Positions 36,326-44,671 are shown, counted from the first letter of the stretch. The stretch: DNA of 64,000 nt from Micromonospora sp. DSM 45708 (GCF_039566955.1 NZ_CP154796.1:5270001-5334000); one strand, 5' to 3'. The notes: a model not told the origin generated them from the letters alone. Translations and numbers: made by a program.

Positions 36326-36607
36326 TCACTCCTTCTCGGTGAAACCGAACTGGACCACGCCCTCCTCGTCGACCACCGCGTCGACCGAGGTGTCGGTGAG
36401 CAACTCGGCGGCGTCCGGGTCCAGGAAGATCCGCGCGCCCTGGTCGTCCACCACCTGGTCGCCCTGCACCGGCTCACCGACCAGCTCGATGGAGAGCGCG
36501 CCGGCCTCGGTGTCGGCGGCGATGCGCAGCCCGCCCGCGTCGGCCACGTCCTGCTGGGCGGCGAGGTCACGGATCACCAGGACGGCGTTGTCGGTCATGG
36601 TCAGCAT
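36326..36607 (-). CDS. HesB/IscA-like protein without cysteines
   Basis: Protein of 93 residues with an A-type iron-sulfur scaffold fold: TDNAVLVIRDLAAQ at the start, GGLRIAADTEAGALSIELVG in the centre and DAVVDEEGVVQFGF at the end. The three conserved cysteines that bind iron or the cluster are all absent; there is no cysteine in the protein. It probably kept the fold for another use, perhaps as a small regulatory or binding protein. GAGGAG seven bases ahead supports the start at MLTMTDN. The sequence is strongly acidic. Confidence 0.82.
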   Translation of the reverse strand: MLTMTDNAVLVIRDLAAQQDVADAGGLRIAADTEAGALSIELVGEPVQGDQVVDDQGARIFLDPDAAELLTDTSVDAVVDEEGVVQFGFTEKE

Positions 36608-36823
36608 GGCGGGACTCCTCATGGGTTTCTCGGATTCGCGGGCGACTCGGCCCACGCGGTCGGCTCGCGACCCGGAAGCGGACGAAACGCTGTTTCGCCG
36701 CACGAAGGGGGGCGGTCGGACGGCCCCTCACCACCACCGTGCCCGCTGCCGCCCCATCCGTCAAATAGAGCCGTGTGATCGGGCGTGAACAGCGGTTTCT
36801 CCTCCGATCCGCCGGCAGCTCCA

Positions 36824-36829
36824 TAAGCT
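36824..36829 (+). promoter_or_regulatory. -10 hexamer of the aquaporin gene
   Basis: TAAGCT seven bases before the GTG. A GGAGG also lies in this gap but ends only one base from the start, too close to act as a normal ribosome site. Confidence 0.5.
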
Positions 36830-36836
36830 CGGAGGC

Positions 36837-37553
36837 GTGGATGACCCGCGCAGGTACGTCGCCGAGTTCCTCGGCTCACTGCTGCTGATCTTCTTCGGCG
36901 TGGGCAGCGCCGTCTTCGCCCGGGTCCAGGGTGGTGTGGTGGTGGTCGCCCTGGCCTTCGGCTTCACCATGCTGGCGCTGGTGTATACGATGGGGCCGCT
37001 CTCCGGCAGCCACATCAACCCGGCGGTCACCCTGGGCGTGCTGCTCTCCGGGAAGATCTCCCCGCTGGGCGCGGTGCTGTACTGGATCGCGCAGTTCGTC
37101 GGCGCCACCGTCGCCGCGTTCGTGATCTGGGCGTTCACCCGGTGGGGTGACGTGGTCGACCAGACCGGCGCGCTCGGCACCAACGGGTACGGCGCGCACA
37201 TCAACCTGGGCGGCGCCGCCGTGCTGGAGACGGTGCTGACGTTCCTCTTCGTCCTGGTGGTGCTGGTGGTGACCGGGCGGGGCGAGCACGCCGCGTTCGC
37301 CGGGGTGCCGATCGGTCTCGCGCTGGCCGCCGCACACCTGGTCGGCCTCACCCTGGACGGCACCTCGGTCAATCCGGCGCGGTCGTTCGGTCCGGCCCTG
37401 TTCCAGGGCGGCACCGCGCTGCGCCAGCTCTGGGTCTTCATCGTCTTCCCGCTGCTGGGCGGCGCGCTCGCCGCCCTGGTCGCACCGCTGATCCTGCGTA
37501 CGGGCGCGGGCGGGCGCGGGCCGGCGGAACGGGTGACCACGCCGCGAACCTGA
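36837..37553 (+). CDS. MIP family channel (aquaporin)
   Basis: Membrane channel of 238 residues with six helices and both half-helix NPA motifs: GSHINPAVTLG at 61-63 and GTSVNPARSFG at 179-181. The arginine after the second NPA is the selectivity-filter residue. Asp/glycerol-facilitator features such as long extracellular loops are missing, so a water-specific channel is more likely than GlpF. It is monocistronic; dacB follows after 64 bases on the same strand. Confidence 0.93.
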   Translation: MDDPRRYVAEFLGSLLLIFFGVGSAVFARVQGGVVVVALAFGFTMLALVYTMGPLSGSHINPAVTLGVLLSGKISPLGAVLYWIAQFVGATVAAFVIWAFTRWGDVVDQTGALGTNGYGAHINLGGAAVLETVLTFLFVLVVLVVTGRGEHAAFAGVPIGLALAAAHLVGLTLDGTSVNPARSFGPALFQGGTALRQLWVFIVFPLLGGALAALVAPLILRTGAGGRGPAERVTTPRT

Positions 37554-37617
37554 GTGCGGCAATAACCTTTCGCTCCGGGCCCTTTCCCGCAGGAAAGCAC
37601 CGTGGCAGCATCTGCAC

Positions 37618-39201
37618 ATGCATCGTCGTCTCTTTCCCCGGGCGCTCGCGGCGCTGGTGCTGGTCGCCACCGCGGCCACCGCCGGCACCACCACCGCCAC
37701 GGCCGACGCGCCCACCCCGGCGCAGACCCGGCTGCACGCGACAATCGACGCGATCCTCGCGGACAGCCGGCTCGACGGTGCGCAGGCCGGCGTGGTCGTG
37801 GTCGACACCACCACCGGCCGCACGCTCTACGACCGCAACTCCACCCGGCGACTCGTCCCCGCCTCCAACACCAAGCTGCTCACCTCGACGGCGGCGATGG
37901 AGCTGCTCGGCCCGGGGCACCGCTTCACCACCGACGTCAGCGCCGACGGGCCGCGCCGCGCCGGGTTGCTCTCCGGCGACCTCTACCTGCGCGGCGGCGG
38001 TGACCCGACCATGCTCGCGGCGGACTACGACCGGCTCGCCGCGCAGGTCGCCGCCGCCGGCGTACGGGTGGTGACCGGTGACCTGGTCGCGGACGACACC
38101 CGCTACGACCGCACCCGGCTCGGTCCGGACTGGACCTGGGACGACGAGCCCTACTACTACGCCGCGCAGGTGTCCGCGCTGACCGTCGCGCCGGACACCG
38201 ACTACGACGCCGGCACCGTGATCGTCGACGTCGCGCCGGGCACGCGGGCCGGCGTCCGACCGAAAATCTCGATGACCCCCGACAACGGCTGGCTGCACAT
38301 CGACAACCAGGCCGAGACGGTCACCGGCGGCGAAACCACCGTCTCCGTCGAGCGGGAGCACGGAAGCAACACCATCGTGGTGACCGGCCAGATCGCGGTC
38401 GGTCAGACCACCGAGAGCGACTGGGTGACGGTCTGGGAACCCACCGGGTACGCCGCCGACATCTTCCGCACCGCGTTGCGCCGGCACGGCGTACGGGTCC
38501 TCGGTCGGACCGTGCTCGGGACGGCCACCCCGGACACCGCCCGGCCGTTGGCGCGGCACGACTCGATGCCACTGGCCGACCTCATGGTGCCGTTCCTCAA
38601 GCTCTCCAACAACGGGCACGCCGAGGTGCTCACCAAGGAGCTGGGCCGGGTGCTCTCCGGCTCCGGCACCTGGCCCGCCGGCCTGGCCGCGATCGGCGAG
38701 TACGTCGGCGACGCCGGGGTGGACACCGGAACGCTGCGCCAGCGTGACGGCTCCGGCCTGTCCCGGCGCAACCTGATCCCGCCCGCCCAGTTCGTGACGC
38801 TGCTCGCCGCGGTGCGTGCCGAGCCCTGGTTCGACACCTGGTACGCCGCGCTGCCGGTGGCCGGCAACACCGACCGGCTGGTGGGCGGGACGCTGCGCAG
38901 CCGGATGGCGGGCACCGCCGCCGCGAACAACGTGCACGCCAAGACCGGCAGCCTGACCGGCGCGTCCGGTCTCTCCGGCTACGTCACCGACGCCGACGGC
39001 CGGCTGCTGGCCTTCTCGATCGTGCTCAACAACTACCTGACCTCGTCGGTCAAGGGGCTGGAGGACCAGATCGCGATCGCGCTGGCCACGTACACCGAGA
39101 AGGAGACGGCGACCGCCCGGCGGGCCGTGCCGACCGCGCCGGACTCACCACGGGTGCCGGAGGGACGGGAGTGCTCCTGGGTCAAGCCGGCGCTCTGCTG
39201 A
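37618..39201 (+). CDS. dacB: D-alanyl-D-alanine carboxypeptidase/endopeptidase (PBP4, S13 family)
   Basis: Secreted low-molecular-weight penicillin-binding protein of 527 residues. A signal peptide covers about the first 30 residues. The active site has the S-x-x-K tetrad SNTK at 83-86, the S-x-N motif in FLKLSNNGHAEVL and the KTG triad in HAKTGSLTGASGL. It trims the terminal D-Ala of peptidoglycan stem peptides and may cut cross-links. No clear ribosome site precedes the ATG; AGGAAAG lies too far at about 20 bases. The convergent small gene downstream encodes a member of the CRND family, as happens again beside the M15 D,D-peptidase at 48009. Confidence 0.95.
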   Translation: MHRRLFPRALAALVLVATAATAGTTTATADAPTPAQTRLHATIDAILADSRLDGAQAGVVVVDTTTGRTLYDRNSTRRLVPASNTKLLTSTAAMELLGPGHRFTTDVSADGPRRAGLLSGDLYLRGGGDPTMLAADYDRLAAQVAAAGVRVVTGDLVADDTRYDRTRLGPDWTWDDEPYYYAAQVSALTVAPDTDYDAGTVIVDVAPGTRAGVRPKISMTPDNGWLHIDNQAETVTGGETTVSVEREHGSNTIVVTGQIAVGQTTESDWVTVWEPTGYAADIFRTALRRHGVRVLGRTVLGTATPDTARPLARHDSMPLADLMVPFLKLSNNGHAEVLTKELGRVLSGSGTWPAGLAAIGEYVGDAGVDTGTLRQRDGSGLSRRNLIPPAQFVTLLAAVRAEPWFDTWYAALPVAGNTDRLVGGTLRSRMAGTAAANNVHAKTGSLTGASGLSGYVTDADGRLLAFSIVLNNYLTSSVKGLEDQIAIALATYTEKETATARRAVPTAPDSPRVPEGRECSWVKPALC

Positions 39202-39211
39202 CCGGCCCGCG

Positions 39212-39241
39212 CCGGCCCGGTGCGATCAGGCGCCGGGCCGG
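39212..39241. terminator. Hairpin between dacB and the convergent CRND-family gene
   Basis: Nine-base arms CCGGCCCGG and CCGGGCCGG around 12 bases. It overlaps the last codons of the convergent gene and probably ends both transcripts. Confidence 0.6.
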
Positions 39242-39537
39242 TACGGGCGCGGGGCGGCAGCGGGGTCGCCCCGCTCGACCAGCGCGTCGATCTCGGCCGG
39301 CGGCAGCCCGCGCAGCGTGAGCACCCGCCGGCCCCAGCGGTGCAGCCGGCACGGGTGCGGGCTGGCGTCGTTGCGGCAGATCGTCCCGCCCGACCAGGTC
39401 CGTGGCGCGTGCACCACCACCGCGCGCACCGCGAACTGGACGTCCTCCACCGTCACGTACGGCGGCAGGGGGATGTCCCGCAGCACGCCGCGATCGGAGG
39501 ACTGGCGGGCAGGGGCGAGAGGCGCGGGGCGGCTCAT
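39226..39537 (-). CDS. CRND/PCRLHRWG small protein, paralogue 1
   Basis: Protein of 103 residues with no recognised family. The core is AVRAVVVHAPRTWSGGTICR, then NDASPHPCRLHRWGRRVL and GLPPAEIDALVERG. It contains a C-x8-C-x2-H arrangement (Cys54, Cys63, His66) that could hold a metal or a disulfide. The same core occurs in the product of 48944-49465, with about 60% identity over 55 residues. There is no signal peptide. GGAGG eight bases ahead fixes the start; 26 upstream codons are open but have no ribosome site. It is convergent with dacB. Confidence 0.78.
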   Translation of the reverse strand: MSRPAPLAPARQSSDRGVLRDIPLPPYVTVEDVQFAVRAVVVHAPRTWSGGTICRNDASPHPCRLHRWGRRVLTLRGLPPAEIDALVERGDPAAAPRPYRPGA

Positions 39538-39667
39538 CGGGTGGGCCTCCACAAAGGATGGACGGACGGGGACATCGGAGAAGGTACGACGGTCGGCCCG
39601 GCGCGCGACGGACAAACTGTCCCGACGGTCCGGCCGTGCGCGGCCCGCATCCGGGAGGTGAACGCGG

Positions 39668-40546
39668 TCAGCGCAGCGCGACGGCCTGGAGGCTGACGTT
39701 GCCGCACTGCCCGAGGGACTCCTCCACGGTCCAGTTCAGCAGCAGCTTCGCGCCGCGCGGCGCGCGGAACCGGACCGTGAAGTCGGCCGTCAGCGCGGTG
39801 TGCGGGTCCTCCATCCGGAGCGTGCTGACCGGGCCGTCGGCGATCCGCACGTCGAGCCGGCCGCGGGCCATCCAGAGCCCGGCGAAGAGGTGCACGGTGC
39901 GCGACTGCCCGTCGCCGGTCACCGCGAGGCGGAAACCGCTGCCCCGGTCACAGGTGTAGACCCCGGACATGGTGCCGCTGGCCGAGGCCACCGGCGCGCC
40001 GTCGCGCCAGGCGTACGCCTCGGGGTTGTTGCTGTAGCTCTCCCGCCTGCCCCGACCGCCCTCGTCCCGGATCTCCCCGGAGCCGCCCCGCTTGCGGACG
40101 GTGCGGTCGCCGCCGAGCAGCCCCCAGTGGACCCAGTCGACGGTGCCGACGGCGGTGAGGTCGACCGAGGCGGGCACCTCGGCACGGCTGACCGCGACAG
40201 TCGGTGGCGCCACTGTGGACGGCGCCACCGTGGACGGTGCGGGGCTCGGGGACGGCGGGCGCTGCCGGGGCCGCAGCCCGGGGGTGGCGACCGCGCCGTC
40301 GGCTTCGCTCGGCAGCCCGACCCGGCCGGTCGGTGCCGCCGGCAGGACCGCGCTCTCCTCACGCGGCGCGTCGTGCCGCTCGGCGCCGAGGTAGGCCACC
40401 AGCGCCGCCAGGCAGAGGAACGCGGCCAGGCCCTCCAGCGCCATCCGTCGCCGGCGCCGCAGCCGACGGAGCGCGGACCGGGTACGCGGGCGGCCCTCCC
40501 GATGCGAGCCGGAGCCGGTTCGCGAACGGTCCCCCTCGCCCACCAC
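39668..40546 (-). CDS. Membrane-anchored surface protein, tandem paralogue 2
   Basis: Type II-like membrane protein of 292 residues. A basic cytoplasmic head (residues 1-33) is followed by one helix (ALEGLAAFLCLAALVAYLG), a Ser/Pro/Thr stalk with repeated STVAPPTVA and a C-terminal extracellular domain of about 170 residues. That domain begins VGTVDWVHWGLLGGDRTVRK, continues with SGEIRDEGG, AWRDGAPVASASGTMSGVYT and FRAPRGAKLLLNW, and looks like a beta-sandwich. The same domain ends the protein encoded just upstream. Two cysteines may form a disulfide. I do not know the function; binding of envelope or wall polymers is a guess. Confidence 0.75.
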   Translation of the reverse strand: MVGEGDRSRTGSGSHREGRPRTRSALRRLRRRRRMALEGLAAFLCLAALVAYLGAERHDAPREESAVLPAAPTGRVGLPSEADGAVATPGLRPRQRPPSPSPAPSTVAPSTVAPPTVAVSRAEVPASVDLTAVGTVDWVHWGLLGGDRTVRKRGGSGEIRDEGGRGRRESYSNNPEAYAWRDGAPVASASGTMSGVYTCDRGSGFRLAVTGDGQSRTVHLFAGLWMARGRLDVRIADGPVSTLRMEDPHTALTADFTVRFRAPRGAKLLLNWTVEESLGQCGNVSLQAVALR

Positions 40547-40711
40547 ACCCTCCGCTTCGTCTGGCGCGGCGCCGCCGGAAGCGACCGGAGCGCGACGGGC
40601 TTCACGGTGTCATCGGCCGGCCGTTTGCGCCATATGTGAGCCGACGGGCGTTTCCCGTTCGTTACCAAGTGGTAGCAGAACGGACCCGTCGCCGTCCAGC
40701 CACGGGGTCGG

Positions 40712-42397
40712 TCAGCTTACCGTGATCGCTTCCAGGGACACCCCGTCGTTCTGCCCGCCGGTCACGGCGAGCGCTCGCCAGGTGATCAGCAGCCGCTGGC
40801 CGCGGGGCGCCCGGAAGTGGACGACGTACTGGTAGAAGCGGTCGCCCTGGGCCATGGCCACCTCCCGGACGGCCGGATCGCCACCGCCGGAGAGCGAGAC
40901 GTCGAGCCGGGCCCCGGCCGAGAACACACCGACGAACAGCCGGACGGTCCGCAGGTCCCCGCTGCCGGCCACGCCGAGCGTGAAGGTCTTGCCGGCACCG
41001 CGCTGGAAGACGCCCGTCCGGGTGCCCTCCTGCCGCGCCGTCGGGGTGCCGTCCGTCCAGCTCAGGCCCGAGACGCCGGCGTTGTGCTCCAGCCGGTCGC
41101 CGCCCGGGTCCTCGATCTCGCCGGTGCCGCGCTGCTTACGCTGGACGCTGTCCGCGCCCGCGCCGCCCCAGTGCCGCCAGTCCCGCGTGCCGAGCAGGGT
41201 GAGCGACACCGCGGGCGGCACCGGTTGCTGATCCACCCCGAGCAGCGGATCGCCGGGCAGCACCGGGTCGCCGGTGACCGGCACGACCGTGGGGGGCGCC
41301 GCGGTCGGCGCGGGCGCCGGCGTCGTCGGCCCGGCGGCCGGCACGGCCCGTCCGCTCTCGGGCGGTGCCGGCGACCGGGCCGAGTACGCCAGCGCCACCA
41401 CCGAGGCGGTCAGCGCGACGGTGGCCAGCACGGTCCGCCGGCGCCGGCGACGAGCCCGGGCCGCAGCGACCCGGATGGCCCCGGTCTCGGACGCGGGCCG
41501 CGCCGTCACCGGGCGGGCAGACGCCCCGCGCAACCGGACCGCGAACGGACCGGCCAGACCGGCGAGCCGGGTGCGGAGGCTCTCCGGTGCGGTGTGCCGG
41601 CCGGCCACCGCCGACATCCCGTCCTCGAAAGGGCCCCCACCCGCCGACCGTCGGCCGTCCCGCGCCCGCCAGGCGGCACGATCCGGCCGGGCCGGCGGCC
41701 GAAGCGGCACCGGCCCAGCCGGCCCGAGTTCAACCGGACCGAGCCCGCCCGACTGGGGTCCGCCCGACCAGGGCCCGCCCGGCTGGGGGCCGCCCGGCTG
41801 GGGTCCGCCCGGCTGGGGTCCACCCGACCAGGGCCCGCCCGGCTGGGGTCCACCCGACCAGGGTCCGCCCGGCTGGGGGCCGCCCGACTGGGGTCCGCCC
41901 GACTGGGGTCCGCCCGACTGGGGTCCGCCCGACTGGGGTCCGCCCGACTGGGGTCCGCCCGACTGGGGTCCACCCGGCTGGGGTCCGCCCGGCTGGGGCC
42001 TGCTCGGCCAGTGCGCGGCCGGCGCGTGTCCGACCGGCGGGACCGGGCCAGGCGCAGGCCCATCGGGCGCGGAACCGACCAACGCGGGCCCGGCCGGCGC
42101 TGATACGGCATCGTCAGCCCGGGAAAGGTCCGGGCTGGCCGGTTCCCCCGCGCCGACGTCCGGATCGCCGGCAAGGCGACGCGGACCAGTGTGCGGTTGC
42201 GGCGTGGCGACGACGGGCTCGGCCGGTACGGCGGGCAGCCAACCTCCGACCCGCACCCCGGACTGCGTCAGTTCCTCCTCAGCCACCGCCCCTCCCTCGG
42301 CCGCCGGAGCCGGCGGACACCGCGGCTCGCCGCAGGGCAGGATGACACACGCTTCGATCTCCGAGAAGCCGTCGACACGAACCAATTTCGCCGCCAC
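40712..42397 (-). CDS. Membrane-anchored surface protein, tandem paralogue 1, with GGPQS repeats
   Basis: Protein of 561 residues. A cytoplasmic, Pro/Gly-rich N-terminal half contains 16 uninterrupted GGPxx pentapeptides. One membrane helix (TVLATVALTASVVALAYSA) follows a very basic patch, then a Pro-rich stalk and a C-terminal domain homologous to that of the downstream gene (LLGTRDWRHWGGAGADSVQR, GTGEIEDPGG, LSWTDGTPTARQEGTRTGVF, HFRAPRGQRLLITW). The GTG start is uncertain. The frame stays open upstream as far as the IS edge at 42437, so the native start was probably further back and was cut off by the IS. No good ribosome site precedes the GTG. Confidence 0.7.
   Translation of the reverse strand: MAAKLVRVDGFSEIEACVILPCGEPRCPPAPAAEGGAVAEEELTQSGVRVGGWLPAVPAEPVVATPQPHTGPRRLAGDPDVGAGEPASPDLSRADDAVSAPAGPALVGSAPDGPAPGPVPPVGHAPAAHWPSRPQPGGPQPGGPQSGGPQSGGPQSGGPQSGGPQSGGPQSGGPQPGGPWSGGPQPGGPWSGGPQPGGPQPGGPQPGGPWSGGPQSGGLGPVELGPAGPVPLRPPARPDRAAWRARDGRRSAGGGPFEDGMSAVAGRHTAPESLRTRLAGLAGPFAVRLRGASARPVTARPASETGAIRVAAARARRRRRRTVLATVALTASVVALAYSARSPAPPESGRAVPAAGPTTPAPAPTAAPPTVVPVTGDPVLPGDPLLGVDQQPVPPAVSLTLLGTRDWRHWGGAGADSVQRKQRGTGEIEDPGGDRLEHNAGVSGLSWTDGTPTARQEGTRTGVFQRGAGKTFTLGVAGSGDLRTVRLFVGVFSAGARLDVSLSGGGDPAVREVAMAQGDRFYQYVVHFRAPRGQRLLITWRALAVTGGQNDGVSLEAITVS
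41747..41986. repeat. 15-bp minisatellite coding for 16 GGPxx pentapeptides
   Basis: Sixteen in-frame 15-base units of the type GCCCGACTGGGGTCC on the plus strand, encoding GGPQS, GGPQP or GGPWS on the minus strand. Six consecutive units are nearly identical, a sign of recent slippage or recombination. Confidence 0.92.
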
Positions 42398-42437
42398 CGC
42401 CTCGGGCGTGTCGGTCCCGGAGAAGGACCGAACGAGA

Positions 42438-43889
42438 AGCGATATACCGCTGGGTCATAAATATGGATTTTGTGCTGGATGTGTGGGTCATCGGTTGGGG
42501 AGTTGGGGGCGGTGGCCGCCGAGGCTGAGTAGGGCTAGGGCGATGAGGGCGTGGGGTGAGTGGAAGCCGAAGGCCATCCGGGTGATGAGGCGGATCTTGG
42601 CATTGACGGATTCGATGCGGCCGTTGGACAGGCCGTGTTCGAGCGAGGCGATGATGGCGTCGCGGTGGCGGACCACGCGGCGTTGCAGGTCGACGAAGAT
42701 GTCGATGCGGCTGCGGCGGGCCCAGCCGATCCATTGGTCGAGGGCTTGGACCGCTGTGGTGGGGCTGGTTTTGGCCAGGGTGAACACGTAGCGCAGGCCT
42801 TCTTTGAGGGCCCAGGCTCGGTGTAGGCGGGGGTGGTTCTTGGCGATCCAGTCGAGGGTGGCCCGTTGTGCGCCGGTGAGGTTGTCCGGGTTCTTCCACA
42901 ACGCCCAGCGGGTGTTCTTCACCAGCCGCGCTTCGCCGACGGCGACACCGCGACGGCCTGTTCCCCGACCGGCGGCGGCGTTCCATACCTGCCGGCGGAC
43001 TCGGTCCACGGCGTCGCTGGCCCAGGCCACGACGTGGAACGGGTCGGCGCAGCGCACCGCGTTCGGGCAACGACGGCGCACCACGGTGGTGATCCAGTCC
43101 GCGCCGTCAGCCGACACGTGGGTGATCGCGGCTGCCCGCTCGGGTCCGAGCAGGTCGAAGAACTCGTGCAACGTAGCCGCGCTCTTGCCCGCAGCGGCCC
43201 ACACCAGCCGGCCGGTGTCGTGATCCACCACCACGCTCAGATACCGGTGGCCTTTCTTGTAGCTGACCTCGTCGATACCGATACGACGTAACCCGTCGAG
43301 GCGATCCACCGCTGCGCCGCTATCAGCCCACACCCGCGCGATGATCGCACCCACCGTGCGCCAACTGATCCGCATCAACCGCGACACCACCGACTTCGCC
43401 GCGTGCACCGCCAACCACGCCACCGCCTGATCGAACGCCCGGGTATGCCCCGCCCCATGCCTGGCCCACGGCACCGCCGCGACCACCACCCCATGCACCC
43501 GACACGACACCCGCGGCGCATCGGCCTCGATCACCGCCCGCACCACCCCCAGATCCAACGCCCGCCACCGCCGACGCACCCCCGCGTCATAACCAGGACA
43601 CCGCCGCCGGCAAAACGGACACCGCCGCCGAGCACCCCGAGCCACCCGCACCCGAGCCACCACCACCTGCTCGACCGCATCGAACTCGACACCCTCCACC
43701 ACCGCCTGCTCGACCCCGAACAACCGAGCCCATACCCTTACCGAACGCACGCCGTTGCCCCGCCCACTCAGTTCTGACCTTCGACAAGCCAGAACCTAGG
43801 CAGGACAACGGCGTGCGCCATCAACGACGCGCCCAACCACCCACAAACACGTCACAAGACCCATAAATATGACTAAGCGGTATATCGCT
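42438..43889 (-). mobile_element. ISL3-family insertion sequence, complete
   Basis: Element of 1,452 bases bounded by perfect 14-base inverted ends, AGCGATATACCGCT at the left and its complement at the right. The similarity runs on inward to about 37 bases with 31 matches, including GTCATA and TATGG blocks. One transposase gene fills it. I find no direct target duplication beside the ends. The element lies at the 5' side of the surface-protein gene. Its length is a multiple of three, and removing it would join open frames on both sides. Confidence 0.85.
42488..43750 (-). CDS. ISL3-family transposase
   Basis: DDE transposase of 420 residues. An N-terminal zinc-finger-like region has CPFCRRRCPGY and a helix-turn-helix around SVVSRLMRISWRTVGAI. 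Catalytic acids are seen in IGIDEVSYKKGHRYLSVVVD, in VSADGADWITTVVRR and in NGRIESVNAKIRLITRMAFG near the end. The frame is intact from GTG to stop with no visible frameshift, so the element could be active. The gene starts 125 bases inside the right end. Confidence 0.93.
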   Translation of the reverse strand: MRSVRVWARLFGVEQAVVEGVEFDAVEQVVVARVRVARGARRRCPFCRRRCPGYDAGVRRRWRALDLGVVRAVIEADAPRVSCRVHGVVVAAVPWARHGAGHTRAFDQAVAWLAVHAAKSVVSRLMRISWRTVGAIIARVWADSGAAVDRLDGLRRIGIDEVSYKKGHRYLSVVVDHDTGRLVWAAAGKSAATLHEFFDLLGPERAAAITHVSADGADWITTVVRRRCPNAVRCADPFHVVAWASDAVDRVRRQVWNAAAGRGTGRRGVAVGEARLVKNTRWALWKNPDNLTGAQRATLDWIAKNHPRLHRAWALKEGLRYVFTLAKTSPTTAVQALDQWIGWARRSRIDIFVDLQRRVVRHRDAIIASLEHGLSNGRIESVNAKIRLITRMAFGFHSPHALIALALLSLGGHRPQLPNR

Positions 43890-44070
43890 GTGACGGAGTC
43901 TTCCCAGACAAGGTGCAACGCAGCGTAACGGTGGAGGTAGGCCCGGACGCCGGCCCGACGGGGCAGGGGTGGCGGCGGGAGCCGGGGCAGGGACCGCGGC
44001 GAAAGCCAGGGCAGGGTGGGGGCAGAAGCCGGGCAGGGGCAGGGGCGGCGGAAGCCGGGAGCCGGCCGGC
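43890..44070. other. Gap between the IS and the mfpA-like gene
   Basis: A 181-base segment without a gene. The 60 bases next to the IS are less GC-rich and include TTGCAC on the minus strand, which may be the original promoter or 5' end of the surface-protein gene now separated from it by the IS. Confidence 0.45.
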
Positions 44071-44664
44071 TCAGCCGACCTGGAAGCCGAGCGCCTGGGC
44101 CAGCGCGACTGCCTGCTCGACGTCGACCCGTGCCCCGGCCCGCTCCACCGCAGTGGGGTCGAGCGCGGACAGGTCGCTGCCGCGCAGGTCGGCGCGGGTC
44201 AGCTTGGTGGCGTGAAGCTGGGCGCCGGACAGGTCGACGCCGGTGAGCACCGCGCCGGTGAGGTCGGCGCCGGTCAGGTCGGCCTCGCGCATCCGGACGT
44301 CGGTGATGCGCGCCCCGCGCAGGTCGGCGCCGGGCAGCGCGACGAACGACCAGTCGCCGCGGTCGACCCGCAGCGGGCGCAGGTCGCACCGGTCGAAGCT
44401 GCTGCCGACCAGCTTGCAGCCGGTGAACTCCGCCTCGAACAGGTTGCACCGGGTGAACGTGCAGCGGGTGAACGCCGAGTCGATGTGTCGGGAGGCGTTG
44501 AACGCCACGGTGCCGAAGACGCACTCGGTGAACACCGCGCCCCGGCTGACCGCCTCGGTGAGGTCGACGTCGAAGAACTCGCAGCGCGTGAAGTGCCGAT
44601 CGACCAGCTCTTCCGCGTACCAGTCCTGCTGGCGGTAGGTGACGTCCTCGACGATCTCCGGCAT
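44071..44664 (-). CDS. mfpA: MfpA/Qnr-like pentapeptide repeat protein
   Basis: Protein of 197 residues made of pentapeptide repeats that fold into a right-handed quadrilateral helix. The first half is Cys-rich (FTRCTFTRCNLFEAEFTGCK, then GSSFDRCDLRPL) and the second half is the regular ADLTGADLTGAVLTGVDLSG series. The end GARVDVEQAVALAQALG closely resembles the C terminus of mycobacterial MfpA. MfpA mimics DNA, binds gyrase and can give fluoroquinolone tolerance, so a gyrase-directed role is likely. No conservon or GTPase genes flank it, unlike in mycobacteria. The start has TAGTGT at leaderless spacing. Confidence 0.85.
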   Translation of the reverse strand: MPEIVEDVTYRQQDWYAEELVDRHFTRCEFFDVDLTEAVSRGAVFTECVFGTVAFNASRHIDSAFTRCTFTRCNLFEAEFTGCKLVGSSFDRCDLRPLRVDRGDWSFVALPGADLRGARITDVRMREADLTGADLTGAVLTGVDLSGAQLHATKLTRADLRGSDLSALDPTAVERAGARVDVEQAVALAQALGFQVG

Positions 44665-44671
44665 GCCGCCG

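Noticed and set aside
41747..41986. Possible CRISPR-like array
   Set aside because: The units are contiguous 15-bp repeats without spacers, in frame with a coding sequence.
41365..42345. Long plus-strand frames opposite the GGPQS repeat gene
   Set aside because: They only mirror the 15-bp repeat and Pro/Arg-rich sequence. The minus-strand frame has a membrane helix and a domain shared with its neighbour.
42444..43883. Direct 8-bp target duplication at the IS
   Set aside because: The candidate octamers at the two ends are inverted, not direct, copies, so they belong to the terminal repeat.
43796..44524. Minus-strand frame across the IS right end and the mfpA-like gene
   Set aside because: Most of it is a shadow of the pentapeptide gene with low-complexity Arg-rich translation. 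Only the short part next to the IS may be a remnant of the interrupted gene.
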